Below, piece after piece: positions 1 to 11,668 of a stretch of DNA of 64,000 nucleotides. A program made the position numbers and the translations under genes. The notes below the pieces were generated by a model that was not told the DNA's origin, did no database searches, and worked only from the letters and a program-made list of their open reading frames with translations. The DNA comes from Haemonchus contortus (lineage: Eukaryota > Nematoda > Chromadorea > Rhabditida > Trichostrongylidae): positions 3,881,515-3,945,514 of the forward strand of contig LS997562.1 in assembly GCA_000469685.2 (NCBI GenBank), read 5' to 3'. Positions within the stretch are counted from its first letter, which is position 1; each line of letters begins with the position of its first letter.

Positions 1-159
1 TAACGAATAACGGGAATCCCAGTTGCACCCATTTATAGTCGGTTACGATTTCTCGTTATGTCTGCGTCTCTATAATTATGCATTTCACTGGAATGTAAAC
101 CTATCACTTGTAAGATTCAACGGTAATGCTCCTGTCGAGTAAGACCGTCTATTCAGCGA

Positions 160-235
160 GTGTTTTGACATGAAGGGCCTTCTTCAAGACCCGGGTCGAA
201 TTTTTGGCAACCCTCGGGGAATGAGGGTTCACGGA
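160..235 (+). repeat. Partial family-A repeat end with hairpin
   Basis: A short stretch with GGGCCTT, then AAGACCC, then AATTTTTGG and a GC-rich hairpin (AACCCTC...GAGGGTT). It matches the hairpin end of the longer family-A repeats at 2,270-2,830 and 7,990-8,580. The sequence to its left does not obviously match those copies, so this looks like a truncated copy. Confidence 0.5.
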
Positions 236-2269
236 CGTTTACAAGAAGGCCAATGCATTTCTACTGTCTAGAGAAGCTTTACAAGGTTCGAATTCCAACG
301 TTTTCGTGTTGGGCCTACGACGAACGTAATCCTTCATATCTACATGGTGATCTCATATGAAAAATCGATAATTTTGAGAAAGTAGGTTTTGGGTGAGTGG
401 TTGCCGCAGTGCTTGCCCTTCGCCAAACCCCATTGTTACTGTTGGGCTCCAAAGCCAACACCGATGGGGTTCAAGCAAGGGACAAATGACAAAGTTGACA
501 ATCGTGAGTCGAGTGAACTCTGAACGAAGATTTTTTCTGGTAATCGACATCAAATGATCCATTTGAATATGATTTCCTGTGAATTTATACTGCAAGTTTG
601 TAGGTGGCGAAGAAAACAAGAGAATCCTAAGTTATCCAGAGTAATAAGGCTGAAGAGGTCTGAACTAGCATTCCTGAGGTTAGAAGAGGTTTTGATAACA
701 AAGATTGTGTTTGGACGAGATTTCGGCTGCTGTAGAGCAATGTGTGCTAGCCACTGCCGTACAATAGATGACTGTTGTTACAGTTAACGCGCTCCATTTT
801 GGCTGCTATCAGCCTCTACAAGCCCACGAAACACGTCCTTTCTTGGTAGTAATGAGCGGAGGGGCGCTAGGACTGGTTTTTGAGCCCATTCCGCGCCTTA
901 TCTACGCCGTTGATCCGACATACACCAACACGGTCTCAAGAGCCATGAATCCTTAGAGTCAGAAATCTTTAAATCCAACCTTTTCGCGAGCTGTGCCTAC
1001 AAATTCGGCATGGAAACAGAGTGACCCTATTTCAAGCATGATTGGTTTGGGTACGAATCGAAGCTCACAAAGGATTCGAAAGCAGACTTTCCTTCTCCTT
1101 CTTATTCAAAAAAGAAGAAAAATTGTAATGTAATTCTCAAATCTGTACCCACATGGTGCACAGGGCCAATCAATAAATCCCTCTCTGTCCGCACCCTCAT
1201 CAGAGGAAAGGTGATTCCTAGACGGAGTACTCTTTGCCTATACGGCGCAGTTCATACATTTTTAACTCTGAGAGGAGATCCCAATCGGTAGTGATACAGG
1301 TTCACAAGTCATACAGACAAAACCCATCCAATTTTTGGCCGCCCTCACCTAGTGAGGGCTCCCACGGGAAAGATCGAGGGTGCCACACCCTAATATCTAG
1401 GCAACGCATCCGCCTAAAACCTTTCTTGCCTTTGCTCATTATAGAGACAAATAAAAAAAAGTTGGATGGACTATGTATAACTCCTTTTTGGGCACATATT
1501 TTTAACAAAGCCACTTTTTTATAGCCATCGTGCCTGAGCCCACTTTGGAAGCATTCCCTTTACTGAGTTCGACGAACGGCTTCCTATGAACCTCGTTTTC
1601 GAGGTGTTTTCTTGAACTCTTCACGTTTTGGCGGTCGGATAAGCCTCATATCGAAACCGGAAAGGATAACGAATCAAAAGGGAGACGTGGCCCTTCACTA
1701 AATCATGAACCCGACAGGGCCGCAATCAAGTAGCGAGAAATTAGAAAAGAGACTTTCATCTCCTTATCCTAGTGCTTCTAATCGGTATCTATCACTGCAC
1801 TCACCATTCTTTCTTTGTCACGCTACTCTACCTTACTGTCTTATCAAAGAACCATAGTAAAGAGTAAAATCTACATCGTAAAAACTGGAAGGGTTAAGAC
1901 TTCGATAGGTACTTGGCGCGTGATCTTTTAGATCCATGGTCTCTTTTAGATCCATGGTCCAAGTGGGGAACATCAAGAACTGCCTCCAACGCTCTTCAAA
2001 GTACACCCCGAAGGGCAAACACTAGGATTACACCGAGTCAACGAGATGACGTCTCAAATCCTGAACTTCGCTCACAAACCTTTCTCCACACATTCGTACA
2101 GTTCTGACTCGGTCCCTTTCAGCGATCAAGGTTTTTTCTTTCGCCAACAGCAATTCTGTGATTGAAAAAACGCGATTACTAAGCAAGTACAAAAATCAAC
2201 CTCATTTTTTCGACTGGAAATCATAGTCCTTCCAGGACGATGGAATCGACTTATGCCGGCTCATTGAAA
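236..2269. other. No gene recognised; one isolated hairpin and a small tandem repeat
   Basis: Only short ORFs without splice context occur here. At 1,327-1,363 there is another AATTTTTGG + GCCCTCAC/GTGAGGGC hairpin of the type found in the A, B and D repeats. At 1,925-1,960 a unit of about 17 bp ending in TTTTAGATCCATGG is present twice in tandem. I see nothing else that I can name. Confidence 0.5.
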
Positions 2270-2830
2270 AGAAGCCATCGATAGAGATGAATGACCATGT
2301 ATCGATGATTGATCCATAGGTCTTAGGGCTGAAATAGATTTGTTTGAAAAACAGTCTTGAATGGGCGGAGACGATTGGGAGCCTAGTTTTTATGCTTCAG
2401 TTCCCATGCAAATCAAGTATTGACCTTGATATTGATTGATCAGGATGTAGGGGGCTTGGCTCCATGTTCATTGCAATAGGGCACTTATCCTCCACTTCAC
2501 ATTTCTCTACAGCACTGATCATGGCAGCTCAGTAACAAAACTGTGTCGGTTGTTGACATACACTGTAAACAGCCAGAGGATGGAACCGAACGGGTCGATG
2601 TCGAGGTCCGTTGCAACGATCGAACATTGTTTACTATTTCTTTTTGTCTCTGCCACCTACGTATCAAGTGTTTTCACAGATGATTCACCCGCCGCCCATA
2701 CGTTTCGTTGTGAGGGAGCGTACCCAGTTTGCCCTTCGTAGGCGAAATCTTGGTTTATATACAGGGCCTTCCGTAAGACCCATGGTTTGAATTTTTGGGT
2801 GCCCCTACCCAGTAGGGGCAATCGAAGGTT
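2270..2830 (+). repeat. Family-A interspersed repeat, copy 1
   Basis: About 560 bp that aligns by eye along its length with 7,990-8,580. Shared blocks include the start (GACCATGTATCGATGATTGA), an internal CTCAGTAACAAAAC block, GTCTCTGCCACC, GCCCATACGTTTC, and the end (CAGGGCCTT...AAGACCC followed by a T-run and a GCCCCTAC/GTAGGGGC hairpin at about 2,793-2,822). No coding capacity is evident. The copies are diverged, so this is an old dispersed element. The class is unknown; a Helitron-like or other non-autonomous DNA element is possible because of the hairpin. Confidence 0.7.
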
Positions 2831-3621
2831 AGGAAGAAAATTGAGGGGAAGGATATAGAAATTAGTAAAAAAAAAGGAAAAACAAAAAAAACGGATAGAT
2901 TCTAGCAGAAAAAAGGAAACAAATGTGCTACATAGCGATTATCAGCAAAGAAAGACCTGTACTGTAGTCAATTACAAAAAAAGGAAGCTGTGGTGAGGTC
3001 AGTGGGGCAGTGCTCAGAGGCGCTGTCATTGAACAGATGGCCACCAGATTGGATCTCCACCGAATCTTCCGTGAACTGAACCATTCACTCCTTACATAGG
3101 ATTTTATTGATTCGGAAAATGTCTTGTTCAAATATATAAATGTTGAACATGAATTGATTATTTCAAGAATTGCAGTGTATTCCATTTTGAGAAAGAAGTT
3201 GAAGAGTATTCGAGAGAGTTTTTGGGCTAGAAGCTAATCTGAAGGGATTGGTCAACGTTTAAATAGGAGATTTCATTACCCGAACAGATGGAAGTTTTGG
3301 TTGGCCAGTGAATGAGCGAGTTTTCATCCACAGAGCACAAGTTTGACTGCTCGGTTTGATGCTCTGCTCCGGAAAAAAAATGACTTTTGGACTCTCCCGA
3401 CTCGTTTGGGGCATTAAAGCAAGATGAATTGTACATCAGCTAATTCTCGAAAGTCATTGTATAGGGCCACTTACGCATTCCAATGCCATTACGATGCTGA
3501 ATGAAAGTTGAGCGCGGGGCGTATTCCAGAAACGGGAACTGATCAACATCAAAAGACTTTGATTTCACTGTGCCTACTGCATTAGTTGGGTCCAAGGAGT
3601 AATCTTTAGAGAGGCCTCTGC
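2831..3621. other. No gene recognised; A-rich tract
   Basis: Starts with an A-rich tract (about 2,856-2,893). The remainder contains only short ORFs with no recognisable domain and no convincing exon. It separates repeat A copy 1 from repeat D copy 1. Confidence 0.4.
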
Positions 3622-4920
3622 CGTAATGATCCTTCAAATGTTCTCTAAACAACTTCTCGCTGTGGTGTCAGCCAAATAGTGCCCTTAGAAAATAAGGGCT
3701 TCCAAAAATTTAACTCTAACCCTCCGGTCACTAACGACTTGGAACGATGTAAAACAACATGTTGTCCATTCACATTTCTATTTTCATTTCGATTCTCTCC
3801 TGCTTGGATTCGTACATGTTCATATCGGTGACGTACACGTGGCAGGAACTCCTCGCTAGAAATATCTCTTGCCTAGGAGGAAACAGACATTGAAAGGAGT
3901 TTCTGTCCTGTGAAATGTTGTTTTCAAGAACTAAAGTAGGTCTAGTTTGATGAGGTCGCAAGAAGCCGTTTTGTCTGACCACCTTCCCATTCGCTCCCAT
4001 AATGGTCAGGAAAAGTAAAAGCTCTGCGAACGGTTGCGTTGCGTTTTGACGTTAGAGCGCGTTATCCTACAGGAAACGCAACGTTCTCTCCTCTCAAACG
4101 TGACATGAAATTTTGTCCAGGGAACCCTCACTGAGTGAGGGTTGGCAAAAATTATAATGTTTACAAGCCACTTAGCTACTTCGACCTATTTCATCTCTAT
4201 TCAAGACCCCTCCTCAATTGAATACCCATGGACCACGCCGTATAAGTTACAAGTGCTTATACAGGATATACCTCTCCGCTCAAGAGAGAGCGAAGACGAA
4301 GTGGGAGTTATTGATTGGTCTAGGCAGTTATGTGGGCGAAGATTTGAGAATTGCAAGTTTCTTATGTTGGACTACGGAGCTTTTGGAAAAGAATAAGTCA
4401 AAGCAAAAATAAAAAAAGGAAATTTAGGATTCGGGTAAAAGGTATGATTAGGATTACCGTGAGCGGTAACCCCCGCTATCTTGACTCCTCCCCTTTATGC
4501 TATTCCCTGTACACTGAACCATTGGAATGATTGCTAATTAGAGAAAAAATCGATTATGGTCGGATATGGGTATATCGGTGAGACAGACAGGTACAGCAAC
4601 CGTATGAGGACGGCGAGGAGATCCAATCCTCTGACAGCGACCATGAGGTCTTAGTTAGTTGTCTTGCTGTTCATCATATTTTAGCTGGTTGCCCTAGTTA
4701 GTTGCCTCGCTTCGTGGCATGCTATTCGGGACTCCAAAAGTCCCGATCTGCATGCCACTTCCCCTTTCCAGCATCTCACAAAAAAGACATGATTCCTCTA
4801 AACGCTTTCTGGGAACGAGCTTCTTCCTAAATTCCGAGCTTGTATTTAGAGCGATTTTGCAAATGGCAAGAACCAGGTAATGGACATTCGGCGGCAATTG
4901 TTGAGCCACTTATTATGAAT
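3622..4920 (-). repeat. Family-D interspersed repeat, copy 1 (two hairpin modules)
   Basis: About 1.3 kb that aligns by eye with 9,788-11,105. It has two hairpins in the same orientation, at about 3,676-3,700 and 4,123-4,143. Each is followed by the reverse complement of the AATTTTTGG motif, and they lie about 450 bp apart. Shared blocks include GGTGACGTACACGTG, GAAATGTTGTTTTCA, GCGTTGCGTTTTG, GTGGGAGTTATTGATTGGT, GGTATGATTAGGATTACC and GTTAGTTGCCTCG. ORFs in it are short and not conserved between the copies. No transposase or RT motif is visible. Confidence 0.75.
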
Positions 4921-5061
4921 GGGCGAAGTGCCGCTCGAGTACAAACTCCCACAGCCCTGTTTTGATACCGAAATTGAACAAAACCCACAAGGAAGCTATG
5001 GTAACTGACCCTCCCCCTTTCACGACATCTGTAACCTCGATACCTGTCTTGGAAGACCTCA

Positions 5062-5640
5062 CTACATTTCCATACCATTCATGGCAAGACTCACACGGTC
5101 TGGTTGGCCCGCCCAAGCCAACTCGTCCAACTGCTTTTAGGTGTGGAACAACGACCACCGCTCCACATACTGAGTCACTGCTGGACGACAGCCGGCGAAT
5201 CAATATTTTATCGTTGTGTCTGGGCTCTCTGCGCGGAAGATTTTCTACGAGTTTGTACCTGTTGCTTCTAAGTTGCGTTTAGAATAGAAAGACGCCCAGG
5301 CAACGCCAGGTACTAGGTAGGTAGTTTTAAATACAAACTATAAACTGAAAATGTGATCAAAAGGACTTGGACAGCCCATCTAAGTTTCCTGTGTCTAGTT
5401 TCAATAAATTTTTGGAAGCCCTCAAATGCAGAGGGCTGCCATAGTACTCACTTTGGGAAGGACGGTTGGTTTCATCCACTGAGATCAAGTAGTATCATTT
5501 GGATCACGATTTAGCTTAAGGTATCATTTTCTCAGTAAGAGCTACTACAAAGGTCGACCCAAAATTAACTCCCACCACATAAGCAAAATATCCACAGCAA
5601 CTGAGACTAGGAGCCAATCAAACTTCCTGAAACCCCTTAC
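5062..5640 (+). repeat. Family-B interspersed repeat, copy 1
   Basis: Aligns with four other copies on the same strand (6,186; 13,150; 14,745; 15,362). Shared blocks are an ATGGCA(G/A)GACYCA start, AACTCGTCC, CTGCTGGACG, TGTGTCTGGGCTCTCTG, a GACAAACGCCCAG-like block, then AATTTTTGGAAGCCCTC...GAGGGCTGCCAT (hairpin at 5,408-5,440). A conserved tail follows to about 5,636 (AAGGTCGACCCA...). This tail also appears at 6,900-7,078, 13,640-13,835 and 16,163-16,325. No coding sequence is evident. Confidence 0.7.
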
Positions 5641-6185
5641 CCCTATGATTACCATAAAACGTTGCATAATTAAGGGAGTACAGTCATAGATAATACTACG
5701 GTATAAATTACTGTAACTATGGAAGGTTGTTAGTTGAAATTGATATTATTGATTACATCAAGTATTGATTGATATCATAATGCAGAGGTATTTCCTGATA
5801 GTACTGATCGATATGACAATGCTGAGGTTCTCATCACCTGTGCCCTTTATAAATTTGATGGCTCCACAGCAGAAGAGCTATTTGTGACAAGGCCGCATCA
5901 ATCACTCTACAAATCGATACGAATCGATACCCATTGGTAGATATCACTGTGGCGATGGGAACACTCTTCTAATCTGTGCTAGGGGAGGCCAAATCTCACT
6001 TCTATACTGCGCGATCCGACACGCGGCGGGTGCGCCCGTCCTGTAACTATGAACGCACCAAAAGGAGGTTGCTTACAACTTCTCAAATCCACGCTCACTT
6101 CCGGCCCCTTAGTTGACGTTGGATTTCCATATCACTCTCTTTTATCGTAATCAAAATGGGAATGTAGTTTCCGGAGCGGATAATC
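5641..6185. other. No gene recognised
   Basis: AT-rich spacer between two B repeats. It contains a short direct repeat of ATCGATACGAATCGATAC type near 5,913-5,930. No exon, RNA gene or named element was seen. Confidence 0.4.
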
Positions 6186-7078
6186 TGGAACTCGTTCGTG
6201 GCAGGACCCACACATAATGGTCGGTTGGGACGTGATGACTCGTCCGAAATATGCGTAGCCATTGGTCGGTCTGTACTTCGGTCTGAAATTGCAACAGGTG
6301 CTTCGAAGACTGAACCCCTGCTGGACGGGTATGTGATACTACGTGCGTCCGAGGATGCGGCGAAGTTTGTGACGAATCGATCGACTTTAGCGCCTATCAT
6401 TGAGGCCCAAATTTGAAGTAGAGTAGATTAGAAGGATCACCTGACCCTACTTAATTACTCTACTTCGATTTTGTGCCCCGAAAACTGGCGTCAAAGTCGT
6501 ACAAATCGTCGCGAACTTCGCCGCGCAAGTTGCCGCGCGCGTCCTTGGACGCACGTAGTGCCCGTCCCCTTCCCCCTGTTGGACGTACAGCTGACGAGTC
6601 AACGCCTTGTCATTGTGTCTGGGCTCTCCTAGCGAGAGATTCTCTACTGATGTGAACCCGTACACCATACGTTACGTGTAGGTTAGACAAACGCCCAGCA
6701 CTTCCCATAGTTGAGAAGGTGAAAAAGAAGGTGGAGAAAAGTTACAAAAAAAAATTAAAATACAATCAGGTGTTCAATATGAAATGGTTAAGTTAATTTT
6801 TTTTATTTTTTTTCGTACTCGCCTAAGTTTCAGTGAAGAAAAATTTTTGAAAGCCCTCGACTACTGAGGGCTGCCATGGTGCTCGCGTTGGTGACTACTG
6901 GGAGTGAAAGATCAGGTTAGTTCCATACAGTGCAATCTCAGGGTACCAGTCAGGATGATGGTTTTAGCTTGAAATGTGAATTCTCCAGTACAAGCCACTT
7001 CGAAGATCGAACCCAAGATCCTTCATAAAAACAGAGGAATCCGCCATGATTAAGACCAGTAGTTCATGAAACCTCCAA
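6186..7078 (+). repeat. Family-B interspersed repeat, copy 2 (interrupted by a foldback MITE)
   Basis: The left part (TCGTTCGTGGCAGGACCCAC ... AACTCGTCCGAAAT-like) and the right part (GTTGGACGTACAGCTGA ... TGTGTCTGGGCTCTC ... hairpin at 6,841-6,873 ... conserved tail to about 7,078) match the other B copies. The B sequence is split around CTGCTGGACG by about 225 bp of palindromic DNA, annotated separately. The tail contains a GATCGAACCCA block. It resembles a tRNA-type B box on the minus strand, but I could not find a convincing partner A box. Confidence 0.7.
6336..6559. mobile_element. Foldback MITE nested in B repeat copy 2
   Basis: The arm at 6,336-6,430 and the arm at 6,452-6,559 are imperfect inverted complements of about 95-108 nt, with a short spacer between them. 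Both arms begin at their outer ends with ACTACGTGCGTCC and finish at their inner ends with GAAGTAGAGTA. The unit interrupts the B repeat, since CTGCTGGACG/CTGTTGGACG lies on both sides. No ORF is present. This is the usual form of a non-autonomous miniature inverted-repeat element; the superfamily cannot be told from the sequence. Confidence 0.7.
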
Positions 7079-7989
7079 AGAATTCTTGTGCTCACGGTGA
7101 TTACGCTGTTTATTTGTACTCAGCTATAACCACCACCTTATATTCTTACAACGAGCGGACAAGTCCCAGAAGGGGAAGGTTGTGAATCAAAGAAGTTAGC
7201 CAAAGGATTTCTGAAGACACTGAAATTGCGAACCTTTTCTTGAAAAGTAACTGCTTGAGGTGCTCGAAAAGGTGATAATCAGAAGAGGCGAGTTCAGAGA
7301 GAGGTAGAGGAAGGGGGAACTGTAATCCAGCTAAGCTTCTGCGACCTGGACTGGATGGCTTTTGGGACGTATGTAGAGCCGAGCGCTATCATGCAAGAGA
7401 GAACAGGAACCCTTCTTGGTAGCTTTTCTTCAACTGCATAGGCGACTCCTGGAACTGACTACTGGGCATGGTGACCGAGACTGTCCCCCTTCATGAAGTG
7501 AATCCACGGGAAGCATCCCTTTCGAGTCCCGGAAGCAGGACAGCAAAACCTTTTCCGATGGTTGGGTACAAATGAATCTTCTCCTTTAGAGAGCCAGAGA
7601 GCGCCTTCCATTCGAGCTTAGGGATGAGCTATCTGCTGAGTTGAGCAACAATTGCGACATCGTCCACAAAAGAGCGCTTGGGGGGGGGGGATGTTTGAAC
7701 TGTAGTGACGGTCACACTGGGGTTCAAAAAATCTCCTCCACTGAGGGTTTCTCCTAATGAAGAATCTCTAGCAGTGAATGAAGTTATTCAAAAATATCAC
7801 CTTTGCCTGGCAACGTCTACCAAACACATCGTAGAGCTCTGACGAGGTTCCTTTTCAGTGCCAGGGATTTTTTTCCGCTCAGTAGCAATAACGTTATCAT
7901 GTAATTTTTTGAAAAATCCTAAAAACGAACTCACTTTTAAATTCTGAATCGCAGCCCTTCCAAAAAATTGTATAGCCTGCATACTGGAA
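7079..7989. other. No gene recognised; possible decayed RT remnant on minus strand
   Basis: Between B copy 2 and A copy 2. On the minus strand around 7,690-7,330, fragments read like the C-terminal half of an RTE-type reverse transcriptase (FVDDVAIVA-like, then EWKALSGSLKE-like), with frame breaks. This is weak and might be coincidence. A run of ten G lies at about 7,681-7,690. Confidence 0.3.
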
Positions 7990-8580
7990 GCAACTTATTC
8001 ATAGGATGGACGACCATGTATCGATGATTGATTGATAGCGCTTGGGGCTGAAATAAATTTGCTTAAAAAACAGCGTTGAGTAAGAGAGATGGTTGCTAGC
8101 CCAGTTCGCAAACAAATCAATCGTTAACCTTGGTAGTGATTGAACCTTGATCAAGATGTTAAGGGATTGGTGGTCCCGAATATATCCGTTTCCAGGAACG
8201 ATCCGACTCAGGACATGCACATGGAGATGGTGCAGGCACTACGCATTCCTCTTCAGCTTTGATAGGTGCAGCTCAGTAACAAAACCGTGCCGTTTGTTGA
8301 CAAACATAGTAAACAGTCAAGCAATGAGAAGTGTTGAACCGACCGGATCGATGTTGTTCTCCGTTGCAACACGATCGAACATTTCTTATTGTCTCTGCCA
8401 CCCACGTGATGAGCGGTTTTGCGCATGTTCAACCCGCTGCCCATACGTTTCATCGAAAGGGAGCCCACCCGATTTGCTCTTTGGAGACGATCTCTGGAAT
8501 ATTGGTATGCAGGGCCTTCTGTAAGACCCGTGATCTCATTTTTTGGATGGCCCTACGCTGTGGGGCTAATTAGTTCTAGT
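7990..8580 (+). repeat. Family-A interspersed repeat, copy 2
   Basis: Second full-length family-A copy, collinear with 2,270-2,830 from GACCATGTATCGATGATTGA through CTCAGTAACAAAACCGTGCC, TTGTCTCTGCCACCC and GCCCATACGTTTCAT to CAGGGCCTTCTGTAAGACCC. It ends in a T-run and the hairpin at about 8,539-8,566. The ORFs spanning it are not preserved in the other copies, so they are not genes. Confidence 0.7.
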
Positions 8581-8734
8581 CCCACAGATGCGATATTCAG
8601 TCCCTTGGCAAAAAGTGGGAAAGACTTGAAGTACAGAATAATTTCCAGCAGAAAAGAAACAAATGTGCTGCATAGTACTTTTTAAGAGATAAAAAATAGT
8701 CGGGGTGACTCAGGGAGTGGAAAACGGCTGCTTA

Positions 8735-9545
8735 CCGTAAACGGTCTTCTGGGAAGTGCTCCAAACCAAATCCCAGGATGTCTGACCCATAAGGTGGAGG
8801 ACATGCACGATGAGTCCAAGGCAACCATACGCCTTTTTACTGAGAGAGGAAATTCGTCATGGTTGGGATACGTTAGGATCAGCTCTGAGCCCATTCCTCT
8901 TCCTACTAACACGAAAGGAAAAAGGACTCATGGATGGGCCATTGAAAAGCATCTTCCACACTGTTGACATAGTTTTCATAGAAGAGAATAGGGAAGACCA
9001 CTATGACAACCTGCAAAAGTGACAGAAGGTGTCCCTGGAGAACGGGTCCGGCTCAACGTGTGGAAGGTCGAGTTCTTTAGCTCCGAGGAGTGAGCAGAGC
9101 CAATGGTACGCTGCACCAAGGAATGCATCGAAAGGTTACAGGGGAGAGGGAAGGGACTAGTCGCTGATGGTGGCGTAGACCGAGATATGAAACCCTGAAT
9201 CGACGTCTACTGTTGAAGTGGAAGGAGTTCACTGCGACCGATGGGGCTTTAGAACGCTCGAAGGAACGGAATACTGGGCAGTGGTAAAGCTTCGCGATCA
9301 GCGAGTGCTAGGCAAGAATTACAACGGGGAAATTTCACTCAGCAAAAATGAGGATATTGAGATGGTCCTGTGGTTAGACGTCCCAGGGCCGGGTGGGAAA
9401 CTATGTCCGACCGCAGACGCTCTAAACACCCCCATGCTTTGCAGAAGGAAACGAAGAAGTCAGCAAGGTCATGGAAGCAGCCTCTGATCAACTGAAGCTG
9501 AGAGAGCAGCGCCTACGACGCTACGGGCATGTACTGAGATAGCTA
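8735..9545 (+). pseudogene. Decayed RTE-type reverse transcriptase fragment
   Basis: Pieces of a non-LTR reverse transcriptase can be read on the plus strand in changing frames. In order they are: a VRMVEDMHD block (about 8,790-8,815); GSALSPFLFLLT, the conserved RT block that normally precedes the active site (about 8,875-8,915); a degenerate active-site region where YADD should be but TVD is read (about 8,960-8,975); ERVRLNVWKVEFFSSEE (about 9,040-9,090); and LREQRLRRYGHVLR (about 9,498-9,538), the motif typical of the RTE C-terminus. The intact element at 47.5-50.5 kb has the equivalent blocks GSALSPLLF and [13 protein letters not shown]. Several frameshifts and stops mean it is dead. It belongs to a different, older lineage than the intact copy. 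Confidence 0.7.
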
Positions 9546-9787
9546 AAAATTCAACACCGTCATCCATCACAGCCCAAGCGAGTGATCCCGGGGTTTCCCA
9601 AACAGTAGGTGACTGGGTGTGTTCAAGACGGATCTCGGCGAAGCCAAAGTGACGGCAGAATACGCTGAAAAGAAAAGAAAACAGGTAACAAGAACAGCAG
9701 ACTTTGCGATGGTCGGAATAAATGCTAGGGGAATGAGAAGATGAACAAGAGGAACTGTGGAGGCCAAGGGGGTATGAAGTTACTGCC

Positions 9788-11105
9788 ACAATGATCCTTT
9801 GAATGTTTACTAAACAACTTTCCGAAAACAATGACCTCGAAATACTGCCCTTGAAAAATAAAAATAAGGGCATCCAAAAATTCGACGGTGTCTAATATGA
9901 ACCTAGAACAGTACGAAAGAGGGTGTTAGTTACGCAACTCGTTTCAGCTTTCTGATTCCCCCGCTCGAATTCGCGAAGGTTCTCAACGGTGACGTACACG
10001 TGACAGGGATTCTCCGGTAAAAATAACTCTCGCTTAGGAGAGAACAGACATGGAAAGGAATTTCTTGCACTGTAAACGTTCTGTGAAATGTTGTTTTCAG
10101 CAACTGAAGTAGGACCTTGTTCGATGTGTCACAAGAAGCAATTTTGCCTGGCCGTCTCTCTATTCGTTCGTATAATGTTCAGGATACGTAAAAACTCCGC
10201 TAACGATCGCGTTGCGTTTTGGCATTGGAGCACGTTATTGTACGTGAGAAAACGCAATTGTCTATACTCCCATTAGGTCTGTCCAGGAAACCCCCCACTG
10301 AGTGAGGGTTGCCAAAAATTTTATGGTTTCCCTAATTTCCTTTTTAGTCTATTCTGTCTGTATTTTCATCTTCATTGAAACCCCTTCCACAAATAAAATA
10401 CCCATGAACCGCGCCGTATAGGTAACGAGCGCTTCATCTGGGAAGAACCTCTTTGCAGTGAGAGCGCAGAAGAAGTGGGAGTTATTGATTGGTTTGGGAA
10501 GCCATGTGGGCAGTGATTTGAGAAACGCGAGTTTCTGATGTTTGAATATAGAGCTTTCTGGAAAGGATAAGATATAGAGCACTGCGAAAACAGAAAAAAG
10601 GACGTTCAGGATTCGGGTAAAAGGTATGATTAGGATTACCATAATAGGAAATCCTTCGCTATCGTTACTCCTTCCCTCGATGGTACTAATTTATTCTCCA
10701 AATTTCCTTGAGCCGTTGGAATAATTGCTAATTAAACAAAAAAATTCGATTATGTTCGGATATGGGCATATCGCTGAGATAGACAGCCGCGAGGAGGACA
10801 GGTAAGGTCGTACACCAGAAGTCCCAGTCCTCCCACGCGATTGTTTAGCCAGTTGCCTTGCTGTTTATCATGTTCTAGTTGGTCCCCTGGTTAGTTGCCT
10901 CGTTTTGTAGCATACCGTTGGAAACTCCCAAAAATCAAGCTCGTAACAGTCCCTCACAGAAAAACGGCATGATGTCTCATTGAGGCTTTCTGGGAATGGG
11001 TTCCTCCTCGTTCCCGAGCTTGTATGCAAGGACCTATACAGAAATCATCACCGAGAACCAGGTTCCGGATATTTGGAGGTAACTTTTATGCTATTTATCA
11101 TGAAA
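9788..11105 (-). repeat. Family-D interspersed repeat, copy 2 (two hairpin modules)
   Basis: Collinear with 3,622-4,920 from AATGATCCTT to the GAACCAGGT block. The hairpins lie at about 9,848-9,872 and 10,287-10,306, in the same orientation and with nearly the same 440-450-bp spacing as in copy 1. ORFs within it (for example 10,349-10,642 minus) are not kept in copy 1 and are not called as genes. Confidence 0.75.
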
Positions 11106-11149
11106 AGCTTTCTTTAATACTGAACTTCAACAACGACAAACTAAGGCAA

Positions 11150-11620
11150 GGCCCATTCAGGTAGCCCTCACTGAGTGAGGGTTGCCAAAAATTGGAAAGC
11201 TCCCTTGCCTTCAACTTTTTTCTTTGCCCTATTTCATCTTTGATTGGGATCCCACTTCAGAAATCAAAATAGCATGAACTGCTCCGTATAGGCGATGAGT
11301 AGTCCTCATGAAAGATACCTTGCCTCTTATGAGAGGTCAGACGCAGTGGGAATTATTGATTGGCCTGATTATTTATGTGGGTAGGGTCTCAGAATTCCGG
11401 GCTTCTGTTCTTTGATTGTCGACTTCTGGAACAAAAGAGGTCAAAACATTGAATTCGTTGCCAAAATAGGAAAAAAGGAAGCTTATCAGATGGTTAAAGG
11501 TTTGGGTAAGATTATCATGATGGGAAATCTTTGTCTTTGCTATTGCATCCCTTAATGGCGCTTGATTTATTCTCGAATCAAACTAAAAGTCGATTATGAT
11601 CATTTCAACTTGTCTGGATG
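11150..11620 (-). repeat. Family-D repeat, single second module (copy 3)
   Basis: Starts with a GCCCTCACTGAGTGAGGG hairpin at about 11,163-11,180. It then follows the second D module (CCGTATAGGCGATGAG, GTGGGAATTATTGATTGG, GGTTTGGGTAAGATTATCAT, TCGATTATGATC). It sits directly after D copy 2, so two second modules are present in tandem with one first module. This is evidence that the hairpin marks a module boundary. Confidence 0.65.
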
Positions 11621-11668
11621 AGAAGTAGCTCTCTACAGTCGTCCACTCACAGTATCCCTTTCTCGTTA

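Noticed and set aside
6225..6245. Hammerhead-like core (TGATGACTCGTCCGAAAT) in B repeats
   Set aside because: It looks like CTGATGA...GAAA, but the base before TGATGA is not C, other copies read TGATAA, and there is no stem II between the two parts. Structure is not maintained.
10349..10642. 97-codon minus-strand ORF with hydrophobic start
   Set aside because: Lies wholly inside repeat D copy 2, and the frame is not open in D copies 1 or 3.
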